Shown: piece after piece, positions 56,547 through 64,000 of the stretch
How the letters are laid out: every line of letters begins with the position of its first letter
Numbering within the stretch: position 1 is the first letter of the stretch
Origin: Knoellia flava TL1
GTDB lineage: Bacteria; Actinomycetota; Actinomycetes; Actinomycetales; Dermatophilaceae
Reading direction: 5' to 3'
NCBI RefSeq assembly: GCF_000768675.1
Contig: NZ_AVPI01000001.1
Coordinates: 186,001 to 250,000 of the forward strand
Length of the DNA: 64,000 nt
Notes under the pieces: model-generated
Seen by the model: only the letters and a program-made list of their open reading frames with translations
What the model was told of the DNA's origin: nothing
Database searches by the model: none
Program-made: the position numbers and the translations under genes

Positions 56547-57083
56547 ATGAAGCGCATGGGACTGGTGGTCGCAGGACTGACGGTGGCTGTCTGCCCCGCC
56601 GTCATCGGACTGTGGGCCAACGCGTCGTTCTCGGAGGCCGTGCCCGTCCGGGTGCCGGCCAACAGCCAGGTGATCCGCGTGGATGCGACGCCCTCACCGT
56701 CCGCGTCCACCTCCACCCCCAGCCCGAGCCCCTCGGCGAGCGACGACCACGGCGGCCGCACGCCCCGTGACCAGCGGACCGAACCCGGCGACGACCGCCG
56801 GTCGGACCGCTCGGGCTCCGGCTCGTCCGGCTCCGGCTCCGGCTCCGCCTCGACCACCCGCCACCACGACGACGTGACGACGGACGACCACGGCGGCGAC
56901 ACCCCGCGCGACCAGCGCACCGAGCCCGGCGACGACCGGCGCACCTCGACCGACTCGGACGGCTCGGGCTCGCGACACTCCGGCTCCGACGACTCCGGCT
57001 CCAGCGGGTCCGGCTCGAGCGGGTCGGGTGGGTCGGACGACGCCCGACCCGACGACCACGGTGGGCACGGAGGCGATGACTGA
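56547..57083 (+). CDS. Exported or anchored repeat protein, upstream of a two-component system
   Basis: 178 residues from ATG 56547 with an AAGGAGA ribosome site. A signal peptide or membrane anchor covers residues 1-30. The rest is low complexity: Ser/Pro, then two almost identical units at 66-85 and 113-132 (19 of 20 residues the same; core TPRDQRTEPGDDRR). A Ser/Gly spacer lies between them, a longer Ser/Gly/Asp stretch follows, and the last ten residues (DDHGGHGGDD) echo the unit start. Asp and His richness could bind metal ions. Its stop directly abuts the kinase GTG, so it may be a sensor accessory. No family recognised. Confidence 0.6.
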   Translation: MKRMGLVVAGLTVAVCPAVIGLWANASFSEAVPVRVPANSQVIRVDATPSPSASTSTPSPSPSASDDHGGRTPRDQRTEPGDDRRSDRSGSGSSGSGSGSASTTRHHDDVTTDDHGGDTPRDQRTEPGDDRRTSTDSDGSGSRHSGSDDSGSSGSGSSGSGGSDDARPDDHGGHGGDD

Positions 57084-58583
57084 GTGGCAGTCGCTCCCGA
57101 CCCGGCCGCCGCGGCTCCCGCCGCGGCGGCCCAGCCGCGTCCCGGCGACCTCGGTGAGGACCGCAGCCTCGGCGACGAGCTCCTGTCGCCTCCGCCGAGC
57201 GTGCCGACCGAGCCGCACGGGCCGTCCGAACCGGACTGGACGCTCGTCACCACGCCGGGCACCCGCACCGACCTCTCCCCCGTCGTCACGCCGCGGCGCG
57301 TCCTCACCCAGATGGTCGGCGCCCTCGCGCTCGTCCTCGTCGTCGTCGCCGCCCTCGCGACCTTCGCGGCCGGGCGGCTCGCGGAGCGGGAGGCCGTCAA
57401 CGACGCCGCCGCCGCCGCCGACCTCATCGCCCAGGCGGTCATCACGCCCCTGCTCACCGACGACCTCCTCGACGGTGTCGACGGCTCGTCCGCGGCCCTC
57501 GACGAGGTCGTGCGCGACGTCGTCATCGGCGACGAGATCGTCCGGGTCAAGATCTGGTCGCCCGACGGGACGATCGTCTACGCCGACGAGGCCCACCTCA
57601 TCGGGCGCACGTTCAGCCTGTCGCAGGACCAGCGGGAGGCGCTCGCGGACCCCCGCACCATCGCGGAGGTGTCGCAGCTCGACGAGACCGAGAACGAGTT
57701 CGAGACGGGCAACCGCCTCCTCGAGGTCTACCGACCGGTGTGGACACCCACCGGTCGCGAGATGCTCTTCGAGACCTACACGGCATACGACGTCGTGAGC
57801 GAGCGGGCGGCCGAGCTGAGGCGAGGGTTCGTCGGGGTGACGCTGAGCAGCCTGCTCCTGCTCGTCGTCCTCATGACGCCGGTCCTGTCGCGGCTCCTGG
57901 GACGGCTGCGCACCGTGTCGGAGCACCGCGAGCGCGTCCTCGAGCGCTCGCTCGGGGCGTCGGACGCCGAGCGTCGCCGCATCGCCGGCACCCTGCACGA
58001 TGGTCCCGTGCAGGAGCTCGTCGCCTCGTCGCTCGCCGCCTCGGTCGCCGCCGAGCAGGCCGCCGCGCGCGGGGACTCGGCGCTGGCCGCGTCGTTCGAG
58101 CGCGTCGCGGCCTCGACCCGGGGCAACGCGAGGGCGCTGCGCTCGCTGCTCGTCGAGATCTATCCCGAGAGCCTCACCGGCGCCGACCCGGCCACGGTCC
58201 TGGCCGACGTCGCCGCCACCGCCCACGGCCGGGACGTCGACGTCGAGCTCGACGTCGACCCGTCGATCCGGCTGCCCGAGGACGAGCAGCGACTCATCCA
58301 CCGGATCGCCCAGGAGTGCCTGCGCAACGCCGCGACCCACGCCGCGCCGTGCAGGCTCCTGCTCCGCCTCGCCCGCGAGGACGGCGCCGTCGTCCTCGAG
58401 GTCGCCGACGACGGCCGGGGGTTCGACCCCGACGTGCTCCGCGACCCACCCGCCGGCCACCTCGGGCTCAAGGTCCTCGCCGACCTCGCCTCCGACGCCG
58501 GTGCCGAGCTCGCGGTCCGCACCGCACCCGGTCGCGGCACCCGTTGGCGGCTCCGGCTGGCCGACTCCGGGGCGGCGTCGTGA
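57084..58583 (+). CDS. Sensor histidine kinase with extracytoplasmic domain
   Basis: 499 residues. A Pro/Ala-rich cytoplasmic start of about 70 residues, helix 1 (TQMVGALALVLVVVAALATF), an outside domain of about 150 residues (VKIWSPDGTIVYADEAHLIG, like a PAS/CACHE sensor) and helix 2 (VGVTLSSLLLLVVLMTPVLS). Then the HisKA_3 motif ERRRIAGTLHDGPVQELVAS (H305) and an ATPase domain (AQECLRNAATHAAPCRLLLR, EVADDGRGFDPDVL, GHLGLKVLADL). It abuts the repeat protein gene and overlaps the response regulator by four bases. Confidence 0.9.
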   Translation: MAVAPDPAAAAPAAAAQPRPGDLGEDRSLGDELLSPPPSVPTEPHGPSEPDWTLVTTPGTRTDLSPVVTPRRVLTQMVGALALVLVVVAALATFAAGRLAEREAVNDAAAAADLIAQAVITPLLTDDLLDGVDGSSAALDEVVRDVVIGDEIVRVKIWSPDGTIVYADEAHLIGRTFSLSQDQREALADPRTIAEVSQLDETENEFETGNRLLEVYRPVWTPTGREMLFETYTAYDVVSERAAELRRGFVGVTLSSLLLLVVLMTPVLSRLLGRLRTVSEHRERVLERSLGASDAERRRIAGTLHDGPVQELVASSLAASVAAEQAAARGDSALAASFERVAASTRGNARALRSLLVEIYPESLTGADPATVLADVAATAHGRDVDVELDVDPSIRLPEDEQRLIHRIAQECLRNAATHAAPCRLLLRLAREDGAVVLEVADDGRGFDPDVLRDPPAGHLGLKVLADLASDAGAELAVRTAPGRGTRWRLRLADSGAAS

Positions 58584-59194
58584 TCCGCGTCGTCGTCGTC
58601 GACGACCACGCCATGGTGCGCGCCGGCCTCGTGTCGCTGCTCGAGGCGGCCGGTGACATCACGGTCGTCGCCCAGGCCGCCGACGGCGAGGACGCGATCA
58701 CCGTCGCGACCGAGGCACGCCCCGACGTCGTCCTCATGGACCTGTCGATGCCGGTCATGGACGGCGTGGCCGCGACCTCCGCCCTGCTCGACGTCATGCC
58801 CGATCTGCGCGTCGTCGTGCTCACCTCGTTCTCCGACCGAGGGCGCGTCACGGCCGCCCTCGAGGCGGGTGCGGTGGGCTACCAGCTCAAGGACGGTGAG
58901 CCCGCGAGCCTGCTCGCCGCGGTCCGAGCGGCGGCCGCCGGCCAGGCTCCCCTCGACCCGCGGGTGGCGCAGGTCCTCCTGCCCACCCGGGGCCAGCGGG
59001 CCGGCGACGGCCTCAGCAGCCGCGAGGAGCAGGTGCTCCGCCTCGTCGCCGACGGGCTGGCCAACAAGCAGATCGCCCGAGCGCTCGGCATCACCGAGCG
59101 CACGGTCAAGGCACACCTCGGCAAGGTCTTCCGCGAGCTCGGGGTCGCCGACAGGACGAGTGCCGCACTGTGGGCGCGTGACCACCTAGGGTGA
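58580..59194 (+). CDS. Response regulator, NarL/LuxR family
   Basis: 204 residues from GTG 58580. Receiver with D8-D9, phosphoacceptor D54 (VVLMDLSMP), VVVLTSFSD and YQLKDGEP. LuxR helix-turn-helix: LSSREEQVLRLVADGLANKQ, IARALGITERTVKAHLGKVF. Start overlaps the kinase stop (GTGA). The 4-base gap to exonuclease III suggests the operon continues. Confidence 0.92.
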   Translation: MIRVVVVDDHAMVRAGLVSLLEAAGDITVVAQAADGEDAITVATEARPDVVLMDLSMPVMDGVAATSALLDVMPDLRVVVLTSFSDRGRVTAALEAGAVGYQLKDGEPASLLAAVRAAAAGQAPLDPRVAQVLLPTRGQRAGDGLSSREEQVLRLVADGLANKQIARALGITERTVKAHLGKVFRELGVADRTSAALWARDHLG

Positions 59195-59198
59195 CCGG

Positions 59199-59984
59199 GT
59201 GCGCATCGCCACCTGGAACGTCAACTCCATCCGCTCCCGCATCGACCGCGTGGAGGCGTGGGTCCAGCGAGCCGACGTCGACGTCCTCGCCATCCAGGAG
59301 ACGAAGTGCCGCGAGGACCAGTTCCCGCACGACCGCTTCGCCGCGCTCGGCTACGAGGTGGCCCACCACGGCCTCAACCAGTGGAACGGCGTGGCCATCG
59401 CCTCGCGAGTCGGGCTCGAGGACGTGAGCCGCGGCTTCCCCGACCTGCCGCAGTGGGGCGAGCCCGCCGTCGAGGAGGCGCGCGCGATCGGGGCCACGTG
59501 CGCCGGCATCCGGCTGTGGTCGCTCTACGTCCCCAACGGCCGGCACATCACCGACCCGCACATGCAGTACAAGCTCGCCTGGCTCGACACCCTTCGCGTC
59601 CAGACGCAGGCGTGGGCGGAGACCGGCTCGCCCTTCGCGCTCATGGGCGACTGGAACATCGCGCCCCAGGACGAGGACGTCTGGTCGATGGAGTACTACC
59701 TCGACAAGAGCCACGTCAGCCCGCCCGAGCGGGCCGCCTTCCAGGCCGTCCTCGATGCCGGAGTCACCGACGTCGTGCGACCTCACACCGAGCCCGGCGA
59801 CTTCACCTACTGGGACTACCAGCGGCTCGCGTTCCCGAAGCGGCGCGGCATGCGGATCGACTTCATCCTGGCCTCCGAGCCACTCGCCGAGCGCGTGCAG
59901 GGCGCGGTCATCGACCGCGAGGAGCGCAAGGGTCAGGGCGCGAGCGACCACGCCCCCGTCGTCATCGAGGTCGCGGACGCGTGA
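59199..59984 (+). CDS. xthA: Exodeoxyribonuclease III (AP endonuclease)
   Basis: 261 residues from GTG 59199. It cuts DNA at abasic sites in base excision repair. Motifs: ATWNVNSIRSR (N7), QETKC (metal E34), HHGLNQWNGVAIASR, SLYVPNGR, GDWNIAPQDEDVW (catalytic D/N) and SDHAPVVIEV (general-base His near the C-terminus). Full length for the family. It lies at the end of the two-component operon and overlaps the hydrolase gene by four bases. Confidence 0.95.
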   Translation: MRIATWNVNSIRSRIDRVEAWVQRADVDVLAIQETKCREDQFPHDRFAALGYEVAHHGLNQWNGVAIASRVGLEDVSRGFPDLPQWGEPAVEEARAIGATCAGIRLWSLYVPNGRHITDPHMQYKLAWLDTLRVQTQAWAETGSPFALMGDWNIAPQDEDVWSMEYYLDKSHVSPPERAAFQAVLDAGVTDVVRPHTEPGDFTYWDYQRLAFPKRRGMRIDFILASEPLAERVQGAVIDREERKGQGASDHAPVVIEVADA

Positions 59985-60850
59985 GCGCCCGCACCACCGA
60001 GCGCACCCTGTCGGTCCTCGCTCCGCACGGCGCGACCCTCGCCGCCACCGAGTACCTGCCGGCCGGTGACCCCGACGAGGGCGCGCCCACCGTCGTCCTC
60101 GCCCACGGCTGGACCCTGGCCCGAGCGAGCTGGGAGCCGGTCGTGCGAGAGCTGCTGTCGCACAGGGCCGTTCGCGTCGTCACCTATGACCAGCGCGGAC
60201 ACGGCCGCTCCACGTGGGGCTCGGTCCGGTCGCAGTCGATCAGGGCCCTCGCCGACGACCTCGCAGCCGTCGTCCAGGCGGTCGCACCGACCGGACCGCT
60301 CGTCCTCGGCGGCCACTCGATGGGCGGCATGACGGTCCTCGCGTATGCCGGCCGCCACCCGTCCGTGGTCCGCGACCGTGTCCGTGGGGTCGCCCTCGTC
60401 TCGACGACGGCCACAGTCGAGGGTCGGCCGGAGGTGCGCGGCGAGGCACTCGCGATGGCTGTCGCAGCGCGAGTTCCGCTGCTGCGCATGGGGATGTTCG
60501 TCCCGCGCTCGGTCCTGCGCAACCTCAACTTCGGCGAGAACCCCGACCGGACCCACGTGCGGTCGACGGTCCGCACCATCGCGAGCACCTCGCTCGCGAC
60601 GACCGGTCGCTACTTCGCCTCGATCCGCGACCACGACGAGACCGAGGCCCTCGCCGTGCTCGACGGCGTGCCCACCCACGTGCTCGTCGGGACGAAGGAC
60701 CGGCTCACACCGGTGAGGTGGGCACGCAGCCTGCACGACGGCATACCGGGTTCGCGGCTCACCGTCCTCCCCGGCAAGGGGCACATGCTCACGCACGAGG
60801 CGACCGACACCGTCGCCGACGCCCTCATCGACCTCGTCGACGCGCGCTGA
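59981..60850 (+). CDS. Alpha/beta-fold hydrolase
   Basis: 289 residues from GTG 59981. VLAHGWTLARASWEPVVREL carries the oxyanion-hole HGW; the nucleophile S113 is in GGHSMGGMTVLAYAGR; the acid is in VGTKDRLTPVRWARSL; the His is in PGKGHMLTHEA. The cap region (about 140-200) is typical of esterases and haloperoxidase-like enzymes. Substrate not predictable. The gene ends three bases before the converging secreted S51-type gene, with no room for a terminator. Confidence 0.88.
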   Translation: MSARTTERTLSVLAPHGATLAATEYLPAGDPDEGAPTVVLAHGWTLARASWEPVVRELLSHRAVRVVTYDQRGHGRSTWGSVRSQSIRALADDLAAVVQAVAPTGPLVLGGHSMGGMTVLAYAGRHPSVVRDRVRGVALVSTTATVEGRPEVRGEALAMAVAARVPLLRMGMFVPRSVLRNLNFGENPDRTHVRSTVRTIASTSLATTGRYFASIRDHDETEALAVLDGVPTHVLVGTKDRLTPVRWARSLHDGIPGSRLTVLPGKGHMLTHEATDTVADALIDLVDAR

Positions 60851-60853
60851 CCG

Positions 60854-62704
60854 TCAGCCGAGCGCGAGCGCCTCGCCCTCGCCGAACGTGCTGAGGAGCG
60901 CCCCGACGGCGCCGATCGCGCCGTTGGGGCCGGTCCAGAAGTCCGCGCCCCGCGGGTCGAGGGCGACGACCGAGCCGGCGCCGACCACGGTGGCCGAGGC
61001 TCCCGGCGGGACGCGCACGGCCGTGTCCTCGCCGAGGCCCCACGCGACCTGGCCGCCCTCGAGGGCGCCGAGGTCGAAGAGCTTGCCCCAGCGGTAGTCG
61101 AGGGTGAGCGAGGGCACGAGCGAGCCCGTCACGAGCCCGAGCCCACGCTGCCACTGCCCGTCGCCGGTGCGGAAGTTCGCGATCGCCTCGTCCTCGTAGT
61201 TCGTGTCGGTCGGGTCGGCCTTGGTCGAGAACCACGTGCCGAGGGCGGCGGTGAGGTGGCGGTCGGCGAGGATGACCGGTGAGGTGAGGACGGCACTGCG
61301 GACCTTGTCGGCGAAGGCCGGGTCCGCGACGGCCGCCGCGACGGACGCGGGCGTCTCACCGACGAGGAGCACGCCGGCCGCTCCGGTCGTCACGACCTTC
61401 GACTTCTTGTCGGCCTCGACGACCTCGACGGTCCCCGTCCAGCCCGCGGCCCTGAGCGCGTCGGTGTAGCCCTTGGTGGCCTTCTTGTCCTTCGAGGAGG
61501 CCGCGAGCACGACGATGCGCGGCTGGGCACCCGAGGCGACCGCGCCCCGGGTGTCGGCCACGAACCGGTCGACGACGGCGGTCGACCCGCCGCCCACGAC
61601 GTCGCCGCCGAGGTAGACCGTGCCCGCAGCACCGGGGACGCTCGGTCCCTCGGCCGGCGCCGGGGTCGGCGCCGCGACCGGGGCTCCGTTGCGCGACACG
61701 GTGCGCCCCACGACGTCGTAGGCCGTCGTGCTCCCTGCCGCGTCCGGCGGGAGGAGGTGCGTGAGCACGTTGCGGGTGGAGAGGACGCTGTTGGGCCCCA
61801 CCCACGAGACCGGCGAGGAGAGCGTCTCGAGGTCGAGGACGGCGACCGAGGAGGCACCGAAGACACCGGAGAGGGTCGTGTCGGCGGTGTTGCGGACGCC
61901 GGTGGCGTAGTCGACGCCGACGCCGAGCCGGCTCGCACCGCCGAACCGCTCGTCCGAGGACGCGAGCGTCGACAGGAGGCGGCCGAAGCGCCCGCGCTGG
62001 TAGAAGTGCTGGTCGTAGATCGCCTGCGTCGAGCCGAAGCGGAGCCCGCGCTCACGGTCGGCGTCGTCGCCCCACCACACGAGCGAGCTGTCGCGGCGCA
62101 GGCCGTCCCACGGGCCGAGGTCGCCGACGTAGCCGTTGATCATCGTGCGCGACTCGACCGCGGCGCCGGCGCTCGTGCCACCGACGGCGGCTCCGCGCGC
62201 GAACGCCGCCTCGAGCCGGTCCTCGGCGGGGGTGTCGGCGAGGACCGACATCGCGAGCCCCTGGTCGCCGCCGAGGATGAAGACGCCGTCGGTCTGCTCG
62301 GTGACCATGGCCGAGTTGGCCGGGTCCTCGGCGTCCGCGCGGGCGAGCAGCGGGGCGAGGACGGCCGTGCAGCCGGTGAAGGGCGCGGTGACGACGGCGT
62401 CACACGCCGCGTCGACCTCGTCGGTGCGCTGCTGCGCGAGGGTGAGGTTCTCCTCGCGGTCCGCCGGGGCGTCCCCGTAGGACGAGGGCACGACGACGAT
62501 GTCGACACTCGGGCCGGTGGCACCGTCGGCCGCCGCACGGGCGAAGCCCTGGAGCGTCTCGAGCGTGTAGCCACCCCCGATGGGTGTCATCGTCGTGGGG
62601 TCGGCCGCCCGGGCGGCTCCTCCCCCGAAGACGACGCCGCACGCCGTGACGGCGGCGGCGGTGGACAGGGCGAGGGTGCGTGCAGCGCGCGACATCGGAG
62701 CCAT
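60854..62704 (-). CDS. Secreted peptidase S51/cyanophycinase-like protein with a duplicated domain
   Basis: About 616 residues. A signal peptide precedes the mature part (LALSTAAAVTACGVVFGG, ending near AARAAD). The first domain has IVVVPSSYGD, DGVFILGGDQGLAMSVLADT and the serine-nucleophile elbow GGTSAGAAVESR (S178), as in cyanophycinase and peptidase E. A second region (about 365-500) looks like another copy (TVYLGGDVVGGGS, RIVVLAASSKDKKATKGYTD, AAGVLLVGETPASVAAAVAD) but lacks the G-x-S-A-G elbow. Secreted members may degrade cyanophycin-like or other aspartyl peptides. Starts at 62695 and 62713 (TTG) are alternatives. Confidence 0.8.
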   Translation of the reverse strand: MAPMSRAARTLALSTAAAVTACGVVFGGGAARAADPTTMTPIGGGYTLETLQGFARAAADGATGPSVDIVVVPSSYGDAPADREENLTLAQQRTDEVDAACDAVVTAPFTGCTAVLAPLLARADAEDPANSAMVTEQTDGVFILGGDQGLAMSVLADTPAEDRLEAAFARGAAVGGTSAGAAVESRTMINGYVGDLGPWDGLRRDSSLVWWGDDADRERGLRFGSTQAIYDQHFYQRGRFGRLLSTLASSDERFGGASRLGVGVDYATGVRNTADTTLSGVFGASSVAVLDLETLSSPVSWVGPNSVLSTRNVLTHLLPPDAAGSTTAYDVVGRTVSRNGAPVAAPTPAPAEGPSVPGAAGTVYLGGDVVGGGSTAVVDRFVADTRGAVASGAQPRIVVLAASSKDKKATKGYTDALRAAGWTGTVEVVEADKKSKVVTTGAAGVLLVGETPASVAAAVADPAFADKVRSAVLTSPVILADRHLTAALGTWFSTKADPTDTNYEDEAIANFRTGDGQWQRGLGLVTGSLVPSLTLDYRWGKLFDLGALEGGQVAWGLGEDTAVRVPPGASATVVGAGSVVALDPRGADFWTGPNGAIGAVGALLSTFGEGEALALG

Positions 62705-62759
62705 GGAGCCCAACCTAGGGCGCCGCCGCCGATCCCGCGCGGCGACCGCGCCCCTCCGC

Positions 62760-63404
62760 TCAGCGGAGCGTGCGCTCGTCGCCCAGCCGGGCGGCGACCT
62801 TGTCCGGCAGCCGGCGGTTGAGGGAGAAGAGCCGCCCGAGGACGGGCATGAGGACGATGTTGAGACCGTGCAGGATCCCGATGATGAGAAGGATTCCGCC
62901 GATCCGGATGAGCTCGAACTTCACCTGCGCGGCGGTGACGTCGGTGATCGGCTGGGCCAGGGCCCAGTCGGGGTTGGGCGCCACCTGGAGGGTGAAGAGG
63001 ATGAAGGCCGCGAAGATGAGGTAGTAGACGATGTCGGTGAGGACGATGTAGCTCTTGCCCGTGAGCGGGTTGTCGTGGAAGACGTCGGCGGCGTAGGCGC
63101 GGCCGAACCGCTTGATGAACGGCCCGAGCCACAGCGCCATGCCGAGGAGGACGAGGTTCGTGGCGACTTCGAGGATCCACCAGGGCATGGCGAGGGTTCC
63201 GTTCTCTGTGCGGGGGGTGAGGGTGAGGACGAACGTGGCCACCACGACGACGACGAGGACCGCACCGAGCGACCATCGCAGCGCGGCGGAACGTCGGGCA
63301 CGGTCGGCGTCGATGCTGTCGACGACGCGCTCGAAGAGGTCGGGCGAGGGTTCGACGGGGTAGTCGTGCAATGCGCGGGTCAGCCGGTCCTCGAGGTCGC
63401 TCAT
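62760..63404 (-). CDS. Membrane protein paired with an ECF sigma factor, possible anti-sigma
   Basis: 214 residues. The cytoplasmic start (MSDLEDRLTRALHDYPVEPS, PDLFERVVDSIDADRARRSA) looks like the short helices of anti-sigma regulators. Then come four to five membrane helices (WSLGAVLVVVVVATFVLTL, ILEVATNLVLLGMALWLGP, IVYYLIFAAFILFTLQV, GGILLIIGILHGLNIVLMPV) and a basic tail. No zinc-binding H-x3-C-x2-C motif is visible. Its ATG overlaps the sigma stop, so the two are coupled and a regulatory link is likely. Confidence 0.7.
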   Translation of the reverse strand: MSDLEDRLTRALHDYPVEPSPDLFERVVDSIDADRARRSAALRWSLGAVLVVVVVATFVLTLTPRTENGTLAMPWWILEVATNLVLLGMALWLGPFIKRFGRAYAADVFHDNPLTGKSYIVLTDIVYYLIFAAFILFTLQVAPNPDWALAQPITDVTAAQVKFELIRIGGILLIIGILHGLNIVLMPVLGRLFSLNRRLPDKVAARLGDERTLR

Positions 63405-63943
63405 CGGTTGCCCTCCAGGGTCTCGGCGAGGCCGGCGAGGCCGCGCTGCAGATGGGTCTTCACGGTGTTGTTCGACAGGCCGAGGGTCTCGGCGATGTCG
63501 GGGATGGACAGGTCGAGGTAGTAGCGCAGGGTCACGCAGTCACGTTGGCGGCGCGGCAGGTCCCGGAGCGCGTCGATGACCTCCTGGCGTTCGGCCCGCG
63601 TCGCCGCGTCCTCCTCGGCGGAGGGCGCGTCGGGCAGCGCGGGCGGTCGGTGGCGCAGCGAGACCAGTCCCCTGCGGTTGTGGTCGCGCGCGAGGTTGAT
63701 GACGATCGAGCGGAGGTATGCCGCCGCGCTGCCGCCGCGGCGGATGCGACCAGCGTTGCGGGACAACCGGATGAACGCTTCCTGGACGAGGTCCTCGGCG
63801 GCGGTGCGGTCGTCGAGATAGAACCGGGCGAGCCGGGTGAGTGAGGTGGCCTCCTGGGCGAAGAGGGTGATGACGTCGGGGTCCGTCCCAGCACCCACAC
63901 CGGGGTCGGGCGCGGCCGTCCGGCGCTCGGCGAGGGTCTCCAT
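63401..63943 (-). CDS. ECF RNA polymerase sigma factor
   Basis: 180 residues. Region 2: ATSLTRLARFYLDDRTAAED, LVQEAFIRLSRNAGRI and YLRSIVINLARDHNRR. Region 4: LRDLPRRQRDCVTLRYYLDL, SIPDIAETLGLSNNTVKTHL. Length and layout fit SigE-like ECF factors of actinobacteria. It is cotranscribed with the membrane protein gene (ATGA overlap). The 57 bases after its start to the window edge are promoter region with no further gene. Confidence 0.9.
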   Translation of the reverse strand: METLAERRTAAPDPGVGAGTDPDVITLFAQEATSLTRLARFYLDDRTAAEDLVQEAFIRLSRNAGRIRRGGSAAAYLRSIVINLARDHNRRGLVSLRHRPPALPDAPSAEEDAATRAERQEVIDALRDLPRRQRDCVTLRYYLDLSIPDIAETLGLSNNTVKTHLQRGLAGLAETLEGNR

Positions 63944-64000
63944 CGCCCTGACAGACGCGTTCGCAGGGGCATCCGGGTGACCGTCCGGAGAAGGATTTTT

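Noticed and set aside
56690-57060. Ser/Gly/Asp codon repeats as a CRISPR-like array
   Set aside because: Only two full units and they keep the reading frame of a coding gene; no regular spacers.

Overview
The window is high-GC DNA (about 70% or more by eye) with dense, tightly packed genes, frequent GTG starts and many 4-base ATGA/GTGA gene overlaps. SigK/RskA, DUF3151, an SCP_3 protein, an ECF42-DGPF operon, HelD-type RNA polymerase recycling ATPases and F420-type luciferase-like proteins all point to an actinobacterium. The best guess is Micrococcales, close to the Intrasporangiaceae; the genus cannot be fixed from sequence alone. No rRNA, tRNA, CRISPR array, insertion sequence or prophage was seen, so this looks like core chromosome with small accessory pieces.

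Layout. 1-1.8 kb: end of a sigK-like sigma gene, its anti-sigma factor rskA, and an epimerase pseudogene. 1.7-3.4 kb: a four-gene minus-strand run (SCP_3 protein, luciferase-like oxidoreductase, two small membrane proteins). 3.6-8.4 kb: secreted 5'-nucleotidase, spermidine-synthase-like protein, hypothetical genes and an OhrR-like MarR regulator. 8.5-26.9 kb: four purine genes (purL, purC, purD, purA), all on the minus strand, interrupted by a MazF/ribbon-helix-helix toxin-antitoxin pair, soxR with a divergent MFS exporter, a complete bioYMN biotin transporter, a SLATT-like two-helix membrane protein, an oxidoreductase gene cut by one amber codon, a LuxR-type regulator and a HelD ATPase. 27-31.5 kb: a second LuxR-type regulator, DUF3151, fructose-bisphosphate aldolase, and an ECF42 sigma factor with two DGPF proteins. 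31.7-37.3 kb: acyltransferase, a second HelD, a methyltransferase, a TrmH-type RNA methyltransferase, a DinB protein and a Rho_N protein. 37.4-47.4 kb: narGHJI facing two tandem narK genes. 47.5-64 kb: DedA, a NYN-LOTUS protein, an ABC transporter with a two-component system, two SDR genes, FHA, LemA, pyrE, a second two-component system with a repeat-containing exported protein, exonuclease III, a hydrolase, a secreted S51-type protein and an ECF sigma factor with a membrane partner.

How it works together. The nar block gives nitrate uptake and respiration; its divergent promoter carries two DosR/DevR-like boxes, which fits hypoxic control. The pur genes cover the second, fourth and SAICAR steps of IMP synthesis and the first AMP step. 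Sensing is heavy: three sigma factors (two with membrane partners), two two-component systems, two LuxR-type regulators, SoxR and MarR/OhrR.

The most striking pattern is not a gene. The octamer GTATGCCG (or its complement CGGCATAC) occurs 50 times by hand count, about 24 times the simple expectation. It sits in every reading frame and forces otherwise avoided codons (TAT, GCA, ATA). It looks like a DNA-level signal of unknown function.
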